Source of the DNA: Phycicoccus flavus
GTDB lineage: Bacteria > Actinomycetota > Actinomycetes > Actinomycetales > Dermatophilaceae
Assembly (NCBI RefSeq): GCF_004025965.2
Contig: NZ_SAYU02000002.1
Location: 1 to 64,000 of the forward strand
Direction of reading: 5' to 3'
DNA length: 64,000 nucleotides
A program made the position numbers and the translations under genes. Below the pieces are notes generated by a model that was given only the letters and a program-made list of their open reading frames with translations, was not told where the DNA came from and ran no database searches. Positions 7,669 to 16,198 of this stretch are shown here, piece after piece (the first letter of the stretch is position 1; every line of letters begins with the position of its first letter).

Positions 7669-9155
7669 CCCAGCACGTCGAGCTCCGGCGCGGGGCGTAC
7701 CACGACTCCGTGAGCCTGCTCCAGGTCTCCCGCGCCGTCGCGGGCACGCCCGGGGTCGAGGCCGCGCAGGTCGCCATGGCCACCGGGCTCAACGTCGAGG
7801 TCCTCACCGGCATGGGCTTCGAGGTCCCCGCCGCGGCCGGCCCCAACGACCTCGTCGTCGCCCTGCGCACCGCCGGCGACGACGACGTGTCCGCCGGTCT
7901 CGCCGCCGTCGACGACGCCCTGGCCGCCCTCTCCGCCGGGTCCGCCGGCACCGGCTCGCAGGACGAGGTGCCGCCGCGCACGCTCGGGTCGGCCGTGCGC
8001 CGATCCGGTGCCGGGCTGGCCCTGGTGTCGGTGCCCGGCGAGCACGCCGTCACCGAGGCCTACGACGCCCTGGCCGCCGGCGCCTCGGTCATGCTCTTCT
8101 CGGACAACGTCTCCGTCGCCGACGAGGTCGCGCTCAAGGACACCGCGGCCGCCGCCGACCTCCTCGTCATGGGCCCCGACTGCGGCACCGCGCTCGTCGG
8201 CGGGGTCGCCCTGGGGTTCGCGAACGTCGTCCGGCCCGGACCGGCGGGCGTCCTCGCCGCGTCCGGCACCGGCGCCCAGCAGGTCATGTGCCTGCTCGAC
8301 GCCGCCGGCGTCGGGGTGTCGCACTGCCTCGGGGTCGGCGGCCGCGACCTCGGCGCCGAGGTCGGCGGCCGCTCGACCCGTCAGGCGCTGCGGGCCCTCG
8401 CCGCCGACGACGCCACGGAGTGGGTCGTCCTCGTCTCCAAGCCGCCGGACGGGGCCGTCCTCGCCGCCGTCGAGCAGGACGTCGCCGACCTCGGGCTGCG
8501 CGTCCACTGGGCGACGCTCGGCGCCGGCCGGCCCGACCTCACCGCGGCCGTGGAGTCCGCGCTCGCCGCCGAGGGCGTCGCCGTCCCGGAGTGGGCCGCC
8601 ACCGCCGTACCCGCGGACGACGCCGGCCTCACCCGCGGCCCCGCCCTGCGCGGGCTGTTCTGCGGCGGCACCCTGGCCCAGGAGGCCCTGCTGCTGGCCG
8701 CCGACGCCCTCGGCGCCGTGGGCAGCAACCTCGGCCTCGGCACGCCGCTCGGGCCGGACCTGCGCACCGACGGCCACGCGGTCGTCGACTTCGGCGCCGA
8801 CGAGCTGACCCGCGGCCGTGCCCACCCGATGATCGACCCCACGCTGCGGCACGAGCGGATCGCCGCCGAGGCCGCCGACCCCACGTGCGGGGTCCTGCTG
8901 CTCGACCTCGTCCTCGGTCACGGCGCCCAGCCCGACCCCGCCGACGACCTGGCCGGCGTCGTGCGGGCGGCCCGCGAGACCGCCCACGCGGACGGCCGGG
9001 CGCTGCCGGTCGTCGTCTCGCTGTGCGGCACCGAGGGCGACCCGCAAGGCCTGGACCGGTGCACCGACGCTCTCGTCGCGGCGGGTGCGTCGGTGTTCCG
9101 CTCCAACGCCGCCGCCGCGCGGCACGCGCTCGACCTGCTCGGAGGAGCCCGATGA
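7665..9155 (+). CDS. fdrA: FdrA family protein (AllF-like, oxamate carbamoyltransferase subunit)
   Basis: 496 residues, starting MTQHVELRRGAYHDSVSLL. FdrA proteins have a succinyl-CoA synthetase/ATP-citrate lyase-like CoA-binding plus ligase fold. The block MGPDCGTALVGGVALGFANV near residue 168 is the conserved phosphohistidine-loop-like region in which the catalytic His of succinyl-CoA synthetase is replaced; GTGAQQVMCLLDAAGVGVSH follows. It overlaps both neighbours (ATGA). In E. coli the homolog is needed with AllG and AllH to convert oxalurate-derived substrate to oxamate and carbamoyl phosphate. Slightly shorter than E. coli FdrA (about 555 residues). Function assigned by family and operon. 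Confidence 0.88.
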   Translation: MTQHVELRRGAYHDSVSLLQVSRAVAGTPGVEAAQVAMATGLNVEVLTGMGFEVPAAAGPNDLVVALRTAGDDDVSAGLAAVDDALAALSAGSAGTGSQDEVPPRTLGSAVRRSGAGLALVSVPGEHAVTEAYDALAAGASVMLFSDNVSVADEVALKDTAAAADLLVMGPDCGTALVGGVALGFANVVRPGPAGVLAASGTGAQQVMCLLDAAGVGVSHCLGVGGRDLGAEVGGRSTRQALRALAADDATEWVVLVSKPPDGAVLAAVEQDVADLGLRVHWATLGAGRPDLTAAVESALAAEGVAVPEWAATAVPADDAGLTRGPALRGLFCGGTLAQEALLLAADALGAVGSNLGLGTPLGPDLRTDGHAVVDFGADELTRGRAHPMIDPTLRHERIAAEAADPTCGVLLLDLVLGHGAQPDPADDLAGVVRAARETAHADGRALPVVVSLCGTEGDPQGLDRCTDALVAAGASVFRSNAAAARHALDLLGGAR

Positions 9156-10567
9156 CCGCCCCGCTGCACGGCCTGCTCACCGCCGACCCGGTCGTCGCGA
9201 CCTCCGGCGTCGCCCTCTTCGCGGACACCCTGCGCGAGCAGGCCGTGCCGGTGCTCGACGCCGGCTGGCGCCCGCCGCTGCCCGGCACCGAGGACGCCCT
9301 GGCCCGGGTCATGGCCGACCCGCGCCGGGCCGACGCCAACGCCTTGGCCCTGGAGCGGATGACGTCCGCCGAGGCCGCGCTCGTCGACGTCCGACCGGCC
9401 TCCGAGGTCGTCGGCCTCGAGCGCGGCACGTTCCTGCACGCCGGTCCGCCCATCGAGTGGGAGCGGGCCTCCGGGCCGCTGCGGGGCGCGCTCGTCGGGG
9501 CCGTGCTGCTCGAGGGGCTCGCCGACACCGCCGAGGAGGCCGAGCAGCAGCTGGCCGCCGGCGCCTACGACCTCGAGCCCTGCCACCACCGCGGCGGCGT
9601 CGGCCCGATGGCCGGGGTCGTCGGCCCGTCGATGTGGGTCTACGTGCTGCGCGACGAGGTGCACGGCAACGACTCGTGGTGCTCGCTCAACGAGGGCCTG
9701 GGCAAGGTGCTGCGCTACGGCGCCTACGGCCCGGAGGTGATCGACCGGCTGCGCTGGATGGGCGGGGTGCTCGGCCCGATCCTCCAGCAGGCCGTGCGCT
9801 CCGTCGGCCCGGTGGACGTGCGCGCGATCGTCGCGCAGATGCTCCAGATGGGCGACGAGGGCCACAACCGCAACCGCGCGGGGTCGCTCATGCTCCTGCG
9901 CGAGCTGCTGCCGGGGATGATCACCGCCGACGCGTCGTCGTCCGACGTGGCCGAGGCGGTCCGGTTCTCCGGCGCCAACGAGCACTTCTTCCTCAACCTC
10001 GGGATGCCGGCCTGCAAGCTCGCGACGCTGGCGGCCGAGGGCATCCCCGGGTCCACCGTCGTCACGACGATGGCCCGCAACGGCACCGACTTCGGCATCC
10101 GCACCGCGGGCACCGGCGACGCGTGGTTCACCGGTCCGGCCAACACGCCGGAAGGGCTCTTCCTCGGCGACTTCGGCCCGGACGACGCCAACCCCGACAT
10201 CGGCGACTCGGCGATCACCGAGACCGGCGGCATCGGCGGCTTCGCCATGGCCGCCGCGCCGGCCATCGTCCGGTTCGTCGGCGGGGACGTCCCCTTCGCC
10301 CTCGCCGCCACCCGCCGGATGTACGAGGTGACGGTGGGGGAGCACCCCGTCTACCAGGTGCCGGTCCTCGGCTTCCGCGGGACGCCGGTCGGCATCGACA
10401 CCGCGCTCGTCGTGCGCACCGGGGAGCTGCCGCAGATCAACACCGGGATGGCCGGCCGCGTCGCCGGGACCGGGCAGGTGGGTGCCGGCCTCGTCACGCC
10501 GCCCGCCGAGTGCTTCACCGGGGCCATCGCCGCGCTGGCCGACGCCGTGCCTGCGCGGGGGGAGTAG
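9152..10567 (+). CDS. allG: DUF1116 protein (AllG/YlbE-like, oxamate carbamoyltransferase subunit)
   Basis: 471 residues. Clear DUF1116 blocks: PIEWERASGPLRGAL near residue 106, AYDLEPCHHRGGVGPMAGV near residue 137, MGDEGHNRNRAGS near residue 231, and NEHFFLNLGMPACKLATLA near residue 275. Soluble, with no membrane segments. In the AllFGH system it is the third subunit. The start ATG overlaps the fdrA stop (ATGA). A carbamate kinase gene (allK), often next to this set, is not present in the window; a GNAT gene follows instead two bases downstream. Confidence 0.88.
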   Translation: MTAPLHGLLTADPVVATSGVALFADTLREQAVPVLDAGWRPPLPGTEDALARVMADPRRADANALALERMTSAEAALVDVRPASEVVGLERGTFLHAGPPIEWERASGPLRGALVGAVLLEGLADTAEEAEQQLAAGAYDLEPCHHRGGVGPMAGVVGPSMWVYVLRDEVHGNDSWCSLNEGLGKVLRYGAYGPEVIDRLRWMGGVLGPILQQAVRSVGPVDVRAIVAQMLQMGDEGHNRNRAGSLMLLRELLPGMITADASSSDVAEAVRFSGANEHFFLNLGMPACKLATLAAEGIPGSTVVTTMARNGTDFGIRTAGTGDAWFTGPANTPEGLFLGDFGPDDANPDIGDSAITETGGIGGFAMAAAPAIVRFVGGDVPFALAATRRMYEVTVGEHPVYQVPVLGFRGTPVGIDTALVVRTGELPQINTGMAGRVAGTGQVGAGLVTPPAECFTGAIAALADAVPARGE

Positions 10568-10569
10568 TC

Positions 10570-11064
10570 GTGGCCGTCGTCCGGCGGGCCGGGGCCGACG
10601 ACGCCCCGACGCTGGCGCGGCTGCTGTGGGACTTCGACACCGAGTTCGACACCGGGCCCGACCCGGTGGACGTCCTGGCGGCGCGCTTCGCCCGCATCCT
10701 CCCCCTCGACCCGGTGCTCGCCCTCGTCGCCGAGGACGCGGGGCCGGACGGCGCGGCCGAGGCGGTCGGCTTCGCCCTGCTGACGCTGCGGCCCGCCATC
10801 TGGTTCGACGGGCCGGTGGCCCAGCTCGAGGAGCTCTACGTCGTCCCCGGGCGTCGCGGCGGCGGCATCGGCTCCGCGCTGCTGGCCCGGGCGCGCTCGG
10901 CGGTGGCCGACCGCGGCGCCCCGGAGCTGCACATCCCCGTCGACGAGCCGGACGACGGCGCTCGCCGGTTCTACGAGCGGCACGGGTTCGTCAACGTCGA
11001 GCCCGGGGCGGAGGGGCGGATGCTGCTCTACGTCGGGCCGACGTCCCCCGACGCCGCCGGCTGA
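10570..11064 (+). CDS. GNAT-family N-acetyltransferase
   Basis: 164 residues from a GTG two bases after the DUF1116 stop. The acetyl-CoA loop is seen as VVPGRRGGGIGSALLARAR (about residues 95-113), followed by the ARRFYERHGFVNVEP motif typical of the C-terminal half of GNAT proteins. It probably acetylates a small molecule or protein amine. Because it is tightly linked to the allHFG genes it may act on, or protect against, a product of that pathway, but nothing in the sequence names the substrate. Its last 37 bases overlap antisense with the end of the acyltransferase gene. Confidence 0.8.
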   Translation: MAVVRRAGADDAPTLARLLWDFDTEFDTGPDPVDVLAARFARILPLDPVLALVAEDAGPDGAAEAVGFALLTLRPAIWFDGPVAQLEELYVVPGRRGGGIGSALLARARSAVADRGAPELHIPVDEPDDGARRFYERHGFVNVEPGAEGRMLLYVGPTSPDAAG

Positions 11065-12224
11065 GACCGGCGCGGGCCGCCGTGACGGCCGCGCTCGGGG
11101 ACCCGCGCGGCCCGGACCAAGACCTCCAGGGGTCCCGTGCCGGCGAAGCGGTCCAGTGCCCAGCAGGCGCCGACGACGACGGCCGTCGTCGTGAGGAGCA
11201 CCGGCCAGGTGTCGTCGCGCGCCCCGTCCCGGACCCCGGCGATGACGGCGAGCACGAGGACCTGCAGCGTGTAGGCCGTGAGGGCCAGCCGGCCGACCGC
11301 GAGCACGGGCAGCAGCAGCCGGCCGAGCACGGGGGAGACCACCGGCACGGCGGCCCGGGCCAGCGCGACGAGCGCGAACGACGCTGCGACCGCCCCGGCG
11401 GCGAGGAAGGTCGCGGCGACGACCTCGGCCGTGCTGCCGGAGTAGGGGGCCGCCCCGTCGGCCGTGCGCAGCCCGAGGACGTGGACGACGCCGCTGGTGG
11501 TGACGAGGACCGCGGCGAGCGCGGCCGGCAGCCCCGGCCGGGTCAGGCGGGGCAGCAGAGCGGCGAGCAGGACCCCGGCCAGCGCCATCGGCAGGAAGGA
11601 CACGAGCCGGTAGCTCGGCCCGGTCGCCGTCCAGAGCACGAGGTCGCGAGTCAGCCCGGTGGCGGCCGTGCCGGCGGCCACGGCCTCGCGGGCCCGCTCG
11701 GTGACGACCGGTCCGAGGACGGCGCCGGCGACGACGAGGCCGACGGCGAGCACGGGCACCGGTCGCAGCAGCAGCGCGAAAGGCGCGAGGACGACGACGA
11801 GGACCCCGAGGTAGGGCAGGACGACGTCGATCTGCCAGTACAGGGCCTGGAGGACGACGCCGAGCAGGACGAGGAGCACGCCGCGCAGGGCGTTGTCGAG
11901 GACGAAGCGCAGACGGTCGACGTGCGGCCGGGCGAGCGCGAGGCCCATGGCGGCGCCGATGGTCACGGCGAAGAGGGGGGCGGTGAGGTACTCCGAGAGG
12001 TCGAGGACCCCGCCGACGGGGCTGAGGTGCGCGACGAGCATCGACAGGACGGCGAGGCCGCGGGCCGCGTCGAGGCCGGCCAGGCGGTCGCCGGTGGCGC
12101 CGGGCCGGGCGGCGCCGGGGGCGCGTCCGTGGTGCGGCGTGGACCGGTGCCGGCCGCCGTTCCCGGGGCTCGCCGGATCGGCCCCCGGTGTCCCGGTGGC
12201 GGAGTGCCCGACCTCGCTCGCCAC
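11028..12224 (-). CDS. Multi-span membrane acyltransferase-like protein (DUF1624/DUF418, HGSNAT-type)
   Basis: 398 residues. After a polar, His/Arg/Pro-rich N-terminal tail of about 50 residues comes LDAARGLAVLSMLVAHL, the entry motif of DUF418/DUF1624 (heparan-alpha-glucosaminide acetyltransferase-like) proteins, then about ten membrane helices. Such proteins are thought to move an acyl group across the membrane onto surface glycans; the substrate is unknown. I chose GTG 12224 because TAGCGT (12237 to 12232) lies 7 bases upstream, the recurring leaderless layout. GTG 12233 and GTG 12242 are in frame but overlap or precede that box. Confidence 0.75.
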   Translation of the reverse strand: MASEVGHSATGTPGADPASPGNGGRHRSTPHHGRAPGAARPGATGDRLAGLDAARGLAVLSMLVAHLSPVGGVLDLSEYLTAPLFAVTIGAAMGLALARPHVDRLRFVLDNALRGVLLVLLGVVLQALYWQIDVVLPYLGVLVVVLAPFALLLRPVPVLAVGLVVAGAVLGPVVTERAREAVAAGTAATGLTRDLVLWTATGPSYRLVSFLPMALAGVLLAALLPRLTRPGLPAALAAVLVTTSGVVHVLGLRTADGAAPYSGSTAEVVAATFLAAGAVAASFALVALARAAVPVVSPVLGRLLLPVLAVGRLALTAYTLQVLVLAVIAGVRDGARDDTWPVLLTTTAVVVGACWALDRFAGTGPLEVLVRAARVPERGRHGGPRRSQPAASGDVGPT

Positions 12225-12231
12225 AGGCGCC

Positions 12232-12237
12232 ACGCTA
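12232..12237 (-). promoter_or_regulatory. -10 box of the membrane acyltransferase gene
   Basis: TAGCGT on the minus strand, then GGCGCCT and GTG 12224: a leaderless arrangement that decides between three in-frame GTG codons. Confidence 0.5.
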
Positions 12238-12342
12238 GTCACTCGGGGGCGGTGACGGCGAGGGGTCGTCGGTCTTGATCCGATGACGTCCGGGTCGGCG
12301 TCGGCGTCGCCGCCCCGGGGGTGGCGGGTGCGGTCGCCGCGG

Positions 12343-12693
12343 TCAGCCGCTCGTGGCGTCCAGATGCTGGAGCAGGTCGTGCGCGGCGAGCTCGACGTCC
12401 TTGTGCCGCCACTCCGAGGCCCGGTAGACGCACGCGATGAGCCCGGTGCGGTGGACCCGGCGGAAGTCGCCGACGACGAAGGCGTGCCGCGCCTTGGTCT
12501 CCTCGGCCGCCCCGTCGGTGAGACCAAGGTGCCAGGCCGCGTACTCCTCCCACGAGTGCCGCTCGAGGTAGGCGTTCTGGGCGGCGGCGTCCGGCTGCAC
12601 CTCGCCCCAGTCGCTGTCCAGGACGTACTGGCGCGCGTCGATGAGGCGGCGCACGTGCGCGACGGCGTCGGGGTTGACCTCGTACCTCGCCAT
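12343..12693 (-). CDS. Conserved hypothetical protein, 116 residues
   Basis: Starts MARYEVNPDAVAHVRRLI and is soluble, with many aromatic and charged residues (SWEEYAAWHLGLTDG, VVGDFRRVHRTGLIACVYRA). It looks like a real conserved actinobacterial protein, but I cannot assign a function. The start is well supported: TACCGT (12705 to 12700), spacer GACGCC, ATG 12693, so the transcript would be leaderless. It stands alone; the gap to the acyltransferase downstream (12225-12342) holds that gene's promoter. Confidence 0.7.
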   Translation of the reverse strand: MARYEVNPDAVAHVRRLIDARQYVLDSDWGEVQPDAAAQNAYLERHSWEEYAAWHLGLTDGAAEETKARHAFVVGDFRRVHRTGLIACVYRASEWRHKDVELAAHDLLQHLDATSG

Positions 12694-12848
12694 GGCGTCA
12701 CGGTAGCGGCCTCGTGGCCGCGGCGTGTGTCGCAGGTCACAGCGGGGTGGACCATCCGTGCCCGCGCGCGGTGGCGAACGACGGGTGGTCCCGGGAGCCA
12801 GGCGGCGTGGTGCGCGTGCCGGCCCCGACGGACATCCCGGCGGGTGAC

Positions 12849-12915
12849 GACGGTCAGAGGGCGTCGCCCCCCGGAGCACCCCGGCGGGGCGGCGACGGTC
12901 AGAGGGCGTCGCCCC
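12849..12915. repeat. 22-bp direct repeat, two copies
   Basis: GACGGTCAGAGGGCGTCGCC plus CC occurs at 12849-12870 and again identically at 12894-12915, 45 bases apart, in the otherwise featureless 268-base gap upstream of folD (12694-12961). The second copy ends 46 bases before the folD start, so a regulatory role is possible. Confidence 0.75.
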
Positions 12916-12961
12916 GTCGGCCTCCTCCCGCCGTGGGCCGCGGCGATGGGAGGATGGGCCC

Positions 12962-13831
12962 GTGACGGCGACGACTCTCGACGGCAAGGCCATCCTCGCG
13001 ACGATCAAGGACGAGCTGCGCGCGCGTGTGGCCGCGCTCGCCGACCGCGGGGTGGTGCCCGGCCTCGGGACGGTCCTCGTCGGCGAGGACCCCGGGTCGC
13101 GCTGGTACGTCGGGGCCAAGCACACCGACTGCGCGGAGATCGGGGTGCACTCGATCCGCCGCGACCTGCCCGCCGGCACGACGCAGGACGAGGTGCTCGC
13201 CGTCGTCCGCGAGCTCAACGAGGACCCCGCGTGCACCGGCTTCATCGTCCAGCAGCCCACCGGCCTGGACGAGAACGCGATCCTCTCCGCCGTCGACCCC
13301 GCCAAGGACGTCGACGGCCTGCACCCGACGAACCTCGGGTGGCTCGTGCTCGGGGAGACCGCGCCGCTGCCGTGCACCCCGGTCGGCTGCATCGAGCTGC
13401 TCCGCCGCTACGACGTGCCGATCGCCGGGGCCAAGGTCGTCGTCGTCGGCCGCGGCCTCACCGTCGGCCGGCCGCTGGGGCTCATCCTCACCCGCCGCTC
13501 CGAGAACGCCACGGTCACGTTGTGCCACACCGGGACCCGCGACCTCGCCGCCGAGGTGCGCCAGGCCGACGTCGTCATCGCCGCCGCCGGCGTCCCGGGC
13601 ATCGTCACCGGGGAGATGGTCAAGCCCGGCGCGGCCGTGCTCGACGTCGGGGTGTCGCGGGTCGTCGACGAGGAGACCGGCAAGGGCCGGGTCGCCGGCG
13701 ACGTCGCCCCCGACGTGTGGGACGTCGCCGGGTACGTCTCGCCCAACCCCGGCGGGGTCGGGCCGATGACGCGCGCCATGCTGCTCAGCAACGTCGTGGA
13801 CGCCGCCGAGCGCTCCGCCGCGCAGCGCTGA
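12962..13831 (+). CDS. folD: Bifunctional methylenetetrahydrofolate dehydrogenase/cyclohydrolase FolD
   Basis: 289 residues, cytosolic one-carbon enzyme interconverting 5,10-methylene-, 5,10-methenyl- and 10-formyl-tetrahydrofolate with NADP. The catalytic Tyr/Lys pair lies in [12 protein letters not shown] (the usual YxxxK), the folate site in GFIVQQPTG, and the Rossmann motif in [15 protein letters not shown]. The family's C-terminal [10 protein letters not shown] is intact. GTG start with GGGAGG about 7 bases upstream; GAGGAT six bases before the GTG could equally be a weak leaderless -10. The stop overlaps the antiporter start by one base. Confidence 0.97.
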   Translation: MTATTLDGKAILATIKDELRARVAALADRGVVPGLGTVLVGEDPGSRWYVGAKHTDCAEIGVHSIRRDLPAGTTQDEVLAVVRELNEDPACTGFIVQQPTGLDENAILSAVDPAKDVDGLHPTNLGWLVLGETAPLPCTPVGCIELLRRYDVPIAGAKVVVVGRGLTVGRPLGLILTRRSENATVTLCHTGTRDLAAEVRQADVVIAAAGVPGIVTGEMVKPGAAVLDVGVSRVVDEETGKGRVAGDVAPDVWDVAGYVSPNPGGVGPMTRAMLLSNVVDAAERSAAQR

Positions 13832-14934
13832 TGGCCGGTGCGCCCGCCGGTCCGCTCGCGGCCCGGCTGTGGACGGTCATGCCCGTCGTCGCCCTCGTCG
13901 CCCTGGCCGCGACGTGGGGGCGGGACATCGGGACCGTCGTCGTCATCGTCGTCGCCGTGCTCCTCGCCGGCGCCGTGCTCGCGGCCGTGCACCACGCCGA
14001 GGTCGTCGCCCACCGGGTGGGGGAGCCGTTCGGCTCGCTCGTCCTCGCGGTCTCGGTCACCGTCATCGAGGTCTCGCTCATCGTCACCCTCATGGTCTCC
14101 GGCGGCGAGCAGGCCTCGACCCTCGCCCGGGACACCGTCTTCGCCGCGGTGATGATCACCCTCAACGGGATCATGGGCCTCTCGCTCTTCCTCGGCGCCC
14201 GGCGCTTCACCTTCGCCCGGTTCAACGCCGAGGGGACCGGGGGCGCGCTCGGCACCGTCGTCGCCCTCGCCGGCCTGTGCCTCGTGCTGCCGACCGTGAC
14301 CCTCGGCGAGCCCGGGCCCGAGTTCACGCCGGGCCAGCTGGCCTTCGCCGCCGTCGCTTCACTCGCGCTCTACGGCGCCTTCGTCGTCACCCAGACCGTG
14401 CGGCACCGCGACTTCTTCCTGCCCGTCGCCCGCGACGGCGCGCCGGTCGACGAGGAGGACCACGCCGACCCGCCGTCGGACCGCGAGGCCGGCCTGTCGC
14501 TGGGGCTGCTGCTGCTCTCGCTCGTCGCGGTCGTCGGGCTGGCCAAGGTCGAGTCGCCCGCCATCGAGGCCGGCGTGCTCGCCGCCGGGCTGCCGCTGGC
14601 GTTCGTCGGTGTCGTCATCGCCCTGCTCGTCCTCCTGCCGGAGACCATCGCCGCCGCCAACGCGGCCCGGCGCGAGCGGATCCAGGTCTCGCTCAACCTC
14701 GCGATGGGCTCGGCCATGGCGAGCATCGGCCTCACCATCCCGACGCTCGCGGTGGCGTCGGTGTGGATCGACACCCCGCTGCAGCTGGGGCTCGGCACCA
14801 CCCAGATCGTGCTGCTCGGGATCACCGCGGTCGTCGCGGTGCTCACCGTCGTGCCGGGTCGGGCGACGCGGCTGCAGGGCACGGTGCACCTCGTGCTCAT
14901 GGCCGCGTTCCTCTTCCTGTCGATGTCGCCCTGA
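13831..14934 (+). CDS. chaA: Ca2+/H+ (cation/proton) antiporter, ChaA/CaxA family
   Basis: 367 residues, about eleven membrane helices in two homologous halves. The alpha-1 repeat is seen as GEPFGSLVLAVSVTVIEVSL and the alpha-2 repeat as LLPETIAAANAARRERIQ then SLNLAMGSAMASIGLTIP; the acidic residues (Glu in VIEVSL and in LPETI) are the expected ion ligands. The central loop around residues 200-220 is acidic (VDEEDHADPPSDREAG). It exports Ca2+, possibly Na+ or K+, using the proton gradient. It overlaps folD by one base, so it is probably co-transcribed with it. The 3' side runs into the 66-bp tandem repeats. Confidence 0.9.
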   Translation: MAGAPAGPLAARLWTVMPVVALVALAATWGRDIGTVVVIVVAVLLAGAVLAAVHHAEVVAHRVGEPFGSLVLAVSVTVIEVSLIVTLMVSGGEQASTLARDTVFAAVMITLNGIMGLSLFLGARRFTFARFNAEGTGGALGTVVALAGLCLVLPTVTLGEPGPEFTPGQLAFAAVASLALYGAFVVTQTVRHRDFFLPVARDGAPVDEEDHADPPSDREAGLSLGLLLLSLVAVVGLAKVESPAIEAGVLAAGLPLAFVGVVIALLVLLPETIAAANAARRERIQVSLNLAMGSAMASIGLTIPTLAVASVWIDTPLQLGLGTTQIVLLGITAVVAVLTVVPGRATRLQGTVHLVLMAAFLFLSMSP

Positions 14935-14957
14935 CCCGGGGAGGTCCGTCGATCGCG

Positions 14958-15256
14958 GCGGGGCGGATGCAGCCGCACCCGGGGCGCTCCGTCAGCCGTG
15001 GTCTAGCCCGTCAGCCACGGTCGGCCGGGCGGATGCAGCCGCGGTCGGCGCGCTACGTCAGCCGCGGTCGGCGCGCTACGTCAGCCGCGGCGGGGCCCGT
15101 CAGCCGTGGTCGGCGGGGCGGATGCAGCCGCGGTCGGCACAGGCCGTCCGCCGCGGCGGGGCCCGTCAGCCGTGGTCGGCGGGGCGGATGCAGCCGCGGT
15201 CGGCACAGGCCGTCCGCCGCGGCGGGGCCCGTCAGCCGTGGTCGGCGGGGCGGACC
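14958..15256. repeat. GC-rich tandem repeat, 66-bp unit, between chaA and mscS
   Basis: Two full 66-bp units start at 15095 and 15161 and a partial third at 15227; degenerate copies extend back to about 14958. Each contains CAGCCGTGGTCGGCGGGGCG and GCAGCCGCGGTCGG. CCGTGG and CCACGG nearby form inverted repeats. The array fills the 297-base gap between convergent chaA and mscS and runs into the last codons of mscS (stop at 15232). 66 is divisible by three, so every frame stays open through it; I see no evidence it is coding. Confidence 0.85.
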
Positions 15257-16161
15257 GAGCCGCCGGGCGTGACGTCGGCGTCGCCCTGGAGGGCGGCGCG
15301 GAAGCTCGGGGTGGCCTGGAGGGCGACGATGTCGGCGGGCATCTCGATGCCGGCGGCGTCCAGGGCGCGCTTGACCGCGACGATCGCGGCGTCCAGCGCC
15401 AGCCGCGCCTCGTGCTGCTGCGGCGCGCACCAGAAGCGCACCTCGAGGTCGACCGTCGACACCCCGAGCGTCTGCACCAGGGCCTCGGGCCCGGGGTCGG
15501 CGAGGACGCCGGGGACGTCGGCGAGGGCCGCGACGACGACGCGCGTCGCCTCCCGGGCGTCGTTCTCGTAGGCGATGCCGACGACGAACGCGAGCCGGCG
15601 GCGCTCGTAGTGGGTCTGGACCCGGATGACGTTCTTGTAGACGTCGCGGTTGGGGATGAGGACGAGCTGGCCGTCGTAGGTGCGGATCCGGGTCTCGCGG
15701 ATGCTGATGGCCTGCACGGTGCCGGTCTGGCCCTGCACCTCGATCTGGTCGCCGGAGCGGAACGGCTGGCGGAAGAGCATGAGCACGCCGGAGAGGGTGT
15801 TCTCGAGGATGTCCTGGAAGGCGAACCCGACGGCGATGGAGAAGAAGCCGAGCCCGCCGAGGACGTCGACCGGGCGGACCGACGGGAAGACGATCGTGAC
15901 CGCCGACAGCACGCCGACTGCGACGACGACCCACCCGGTGAGCGTCGTCATGACGTTGACGAAGCTCGGGGTCCGGTGCCCGCGCAGGACCCGCCGCAGG
16001 ACGGCGCGGAGCAGGCGGGCCAGCAGCCAGGCGAGCAGCACGACTCCGACCGCCAGCGCGACCCGGGGCAGCGCGCGCAGCAGGGTGTCGAGCATCCGGG
16101 CGGCGACGTCGTCGACGACGCCCGAGACGACGGCGCTCGTGGGGGAGCTCGCGAGGGGCAC
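15232..16161 (-). CDS. MscS-family mechanosensitive channel
   Basis: 309 residues. Three N-terminal membrane helices, then the pore-lining TM3 and beta domain: GLGFFSIAVGFAFQDILENT, GVLMLFRQPFRSGDQIEV, and PNRDVYKNVIRV, the standard MscS signature. It opens under membrane tension to release solutes during hypo-osmotic shock. GTG start with AGGAGG 8 bases upstream and a -10-like TAGCGT at 16194-16189. The last eight codons (GSVRPADHG) lie inside the 66-bp tandem repeat, so the C-terminus appears to have been formed or altered by repeat growth. Confidence 0.92.
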   Translation of the reverse strand: MPLASSPTSAVVSGVVDDVAARMLDTLLRALPRVALAVGVVLLAWLLARLLRAVLRRVLRGHRTPSFVNVMTTLTGWVVVAVGVLSAVTIVFPSVRPVDVLGGLGFFSIAVGFAFQDILENTLSGVLMLFRQPFRSGDQIEVQGQTGTVQAISIRETRIRTYDGQLVLIPNRDVYKNVIRVQTHYERRRLAFVVGIAYENDAREATRVVVAALADVPGVLADPGPEALVQTLGVSTVDLEVRFWCAPQQHEARLALDAAIVAVKRALDAAGIEMPADIVALQATPSFRAALQGDADVTPGGSVRPADHG

Positions 16162-16198
16162 GGCCGGCCTCCTTGGTCGGGGCCCCTCACGCTATCCG

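Noticed and set aside
6153-9155. A 1000-residue plus-strand frame overlapping pucR and fdrA
   Set aside because: Its first two thirds are Arg/Pro/Gly-rich antisense of pucR and out-of-frame allH; only the fdrA part from 7665 is real. GC-rich sequence produces many such frames here.
12694-12961. A small gene between the 116-residue hypothetical and folD
   Set aside because: No frame has a plausible start site or composition; only the 22-bp direct repeat stands out.
14958-15256. A coding region with 22-residue repeats
   Set aside because: The 66-bp unit keeps all frames open by itself; composition is repeat-like on both strands, and the convergent neighbours already account for the coding ends.
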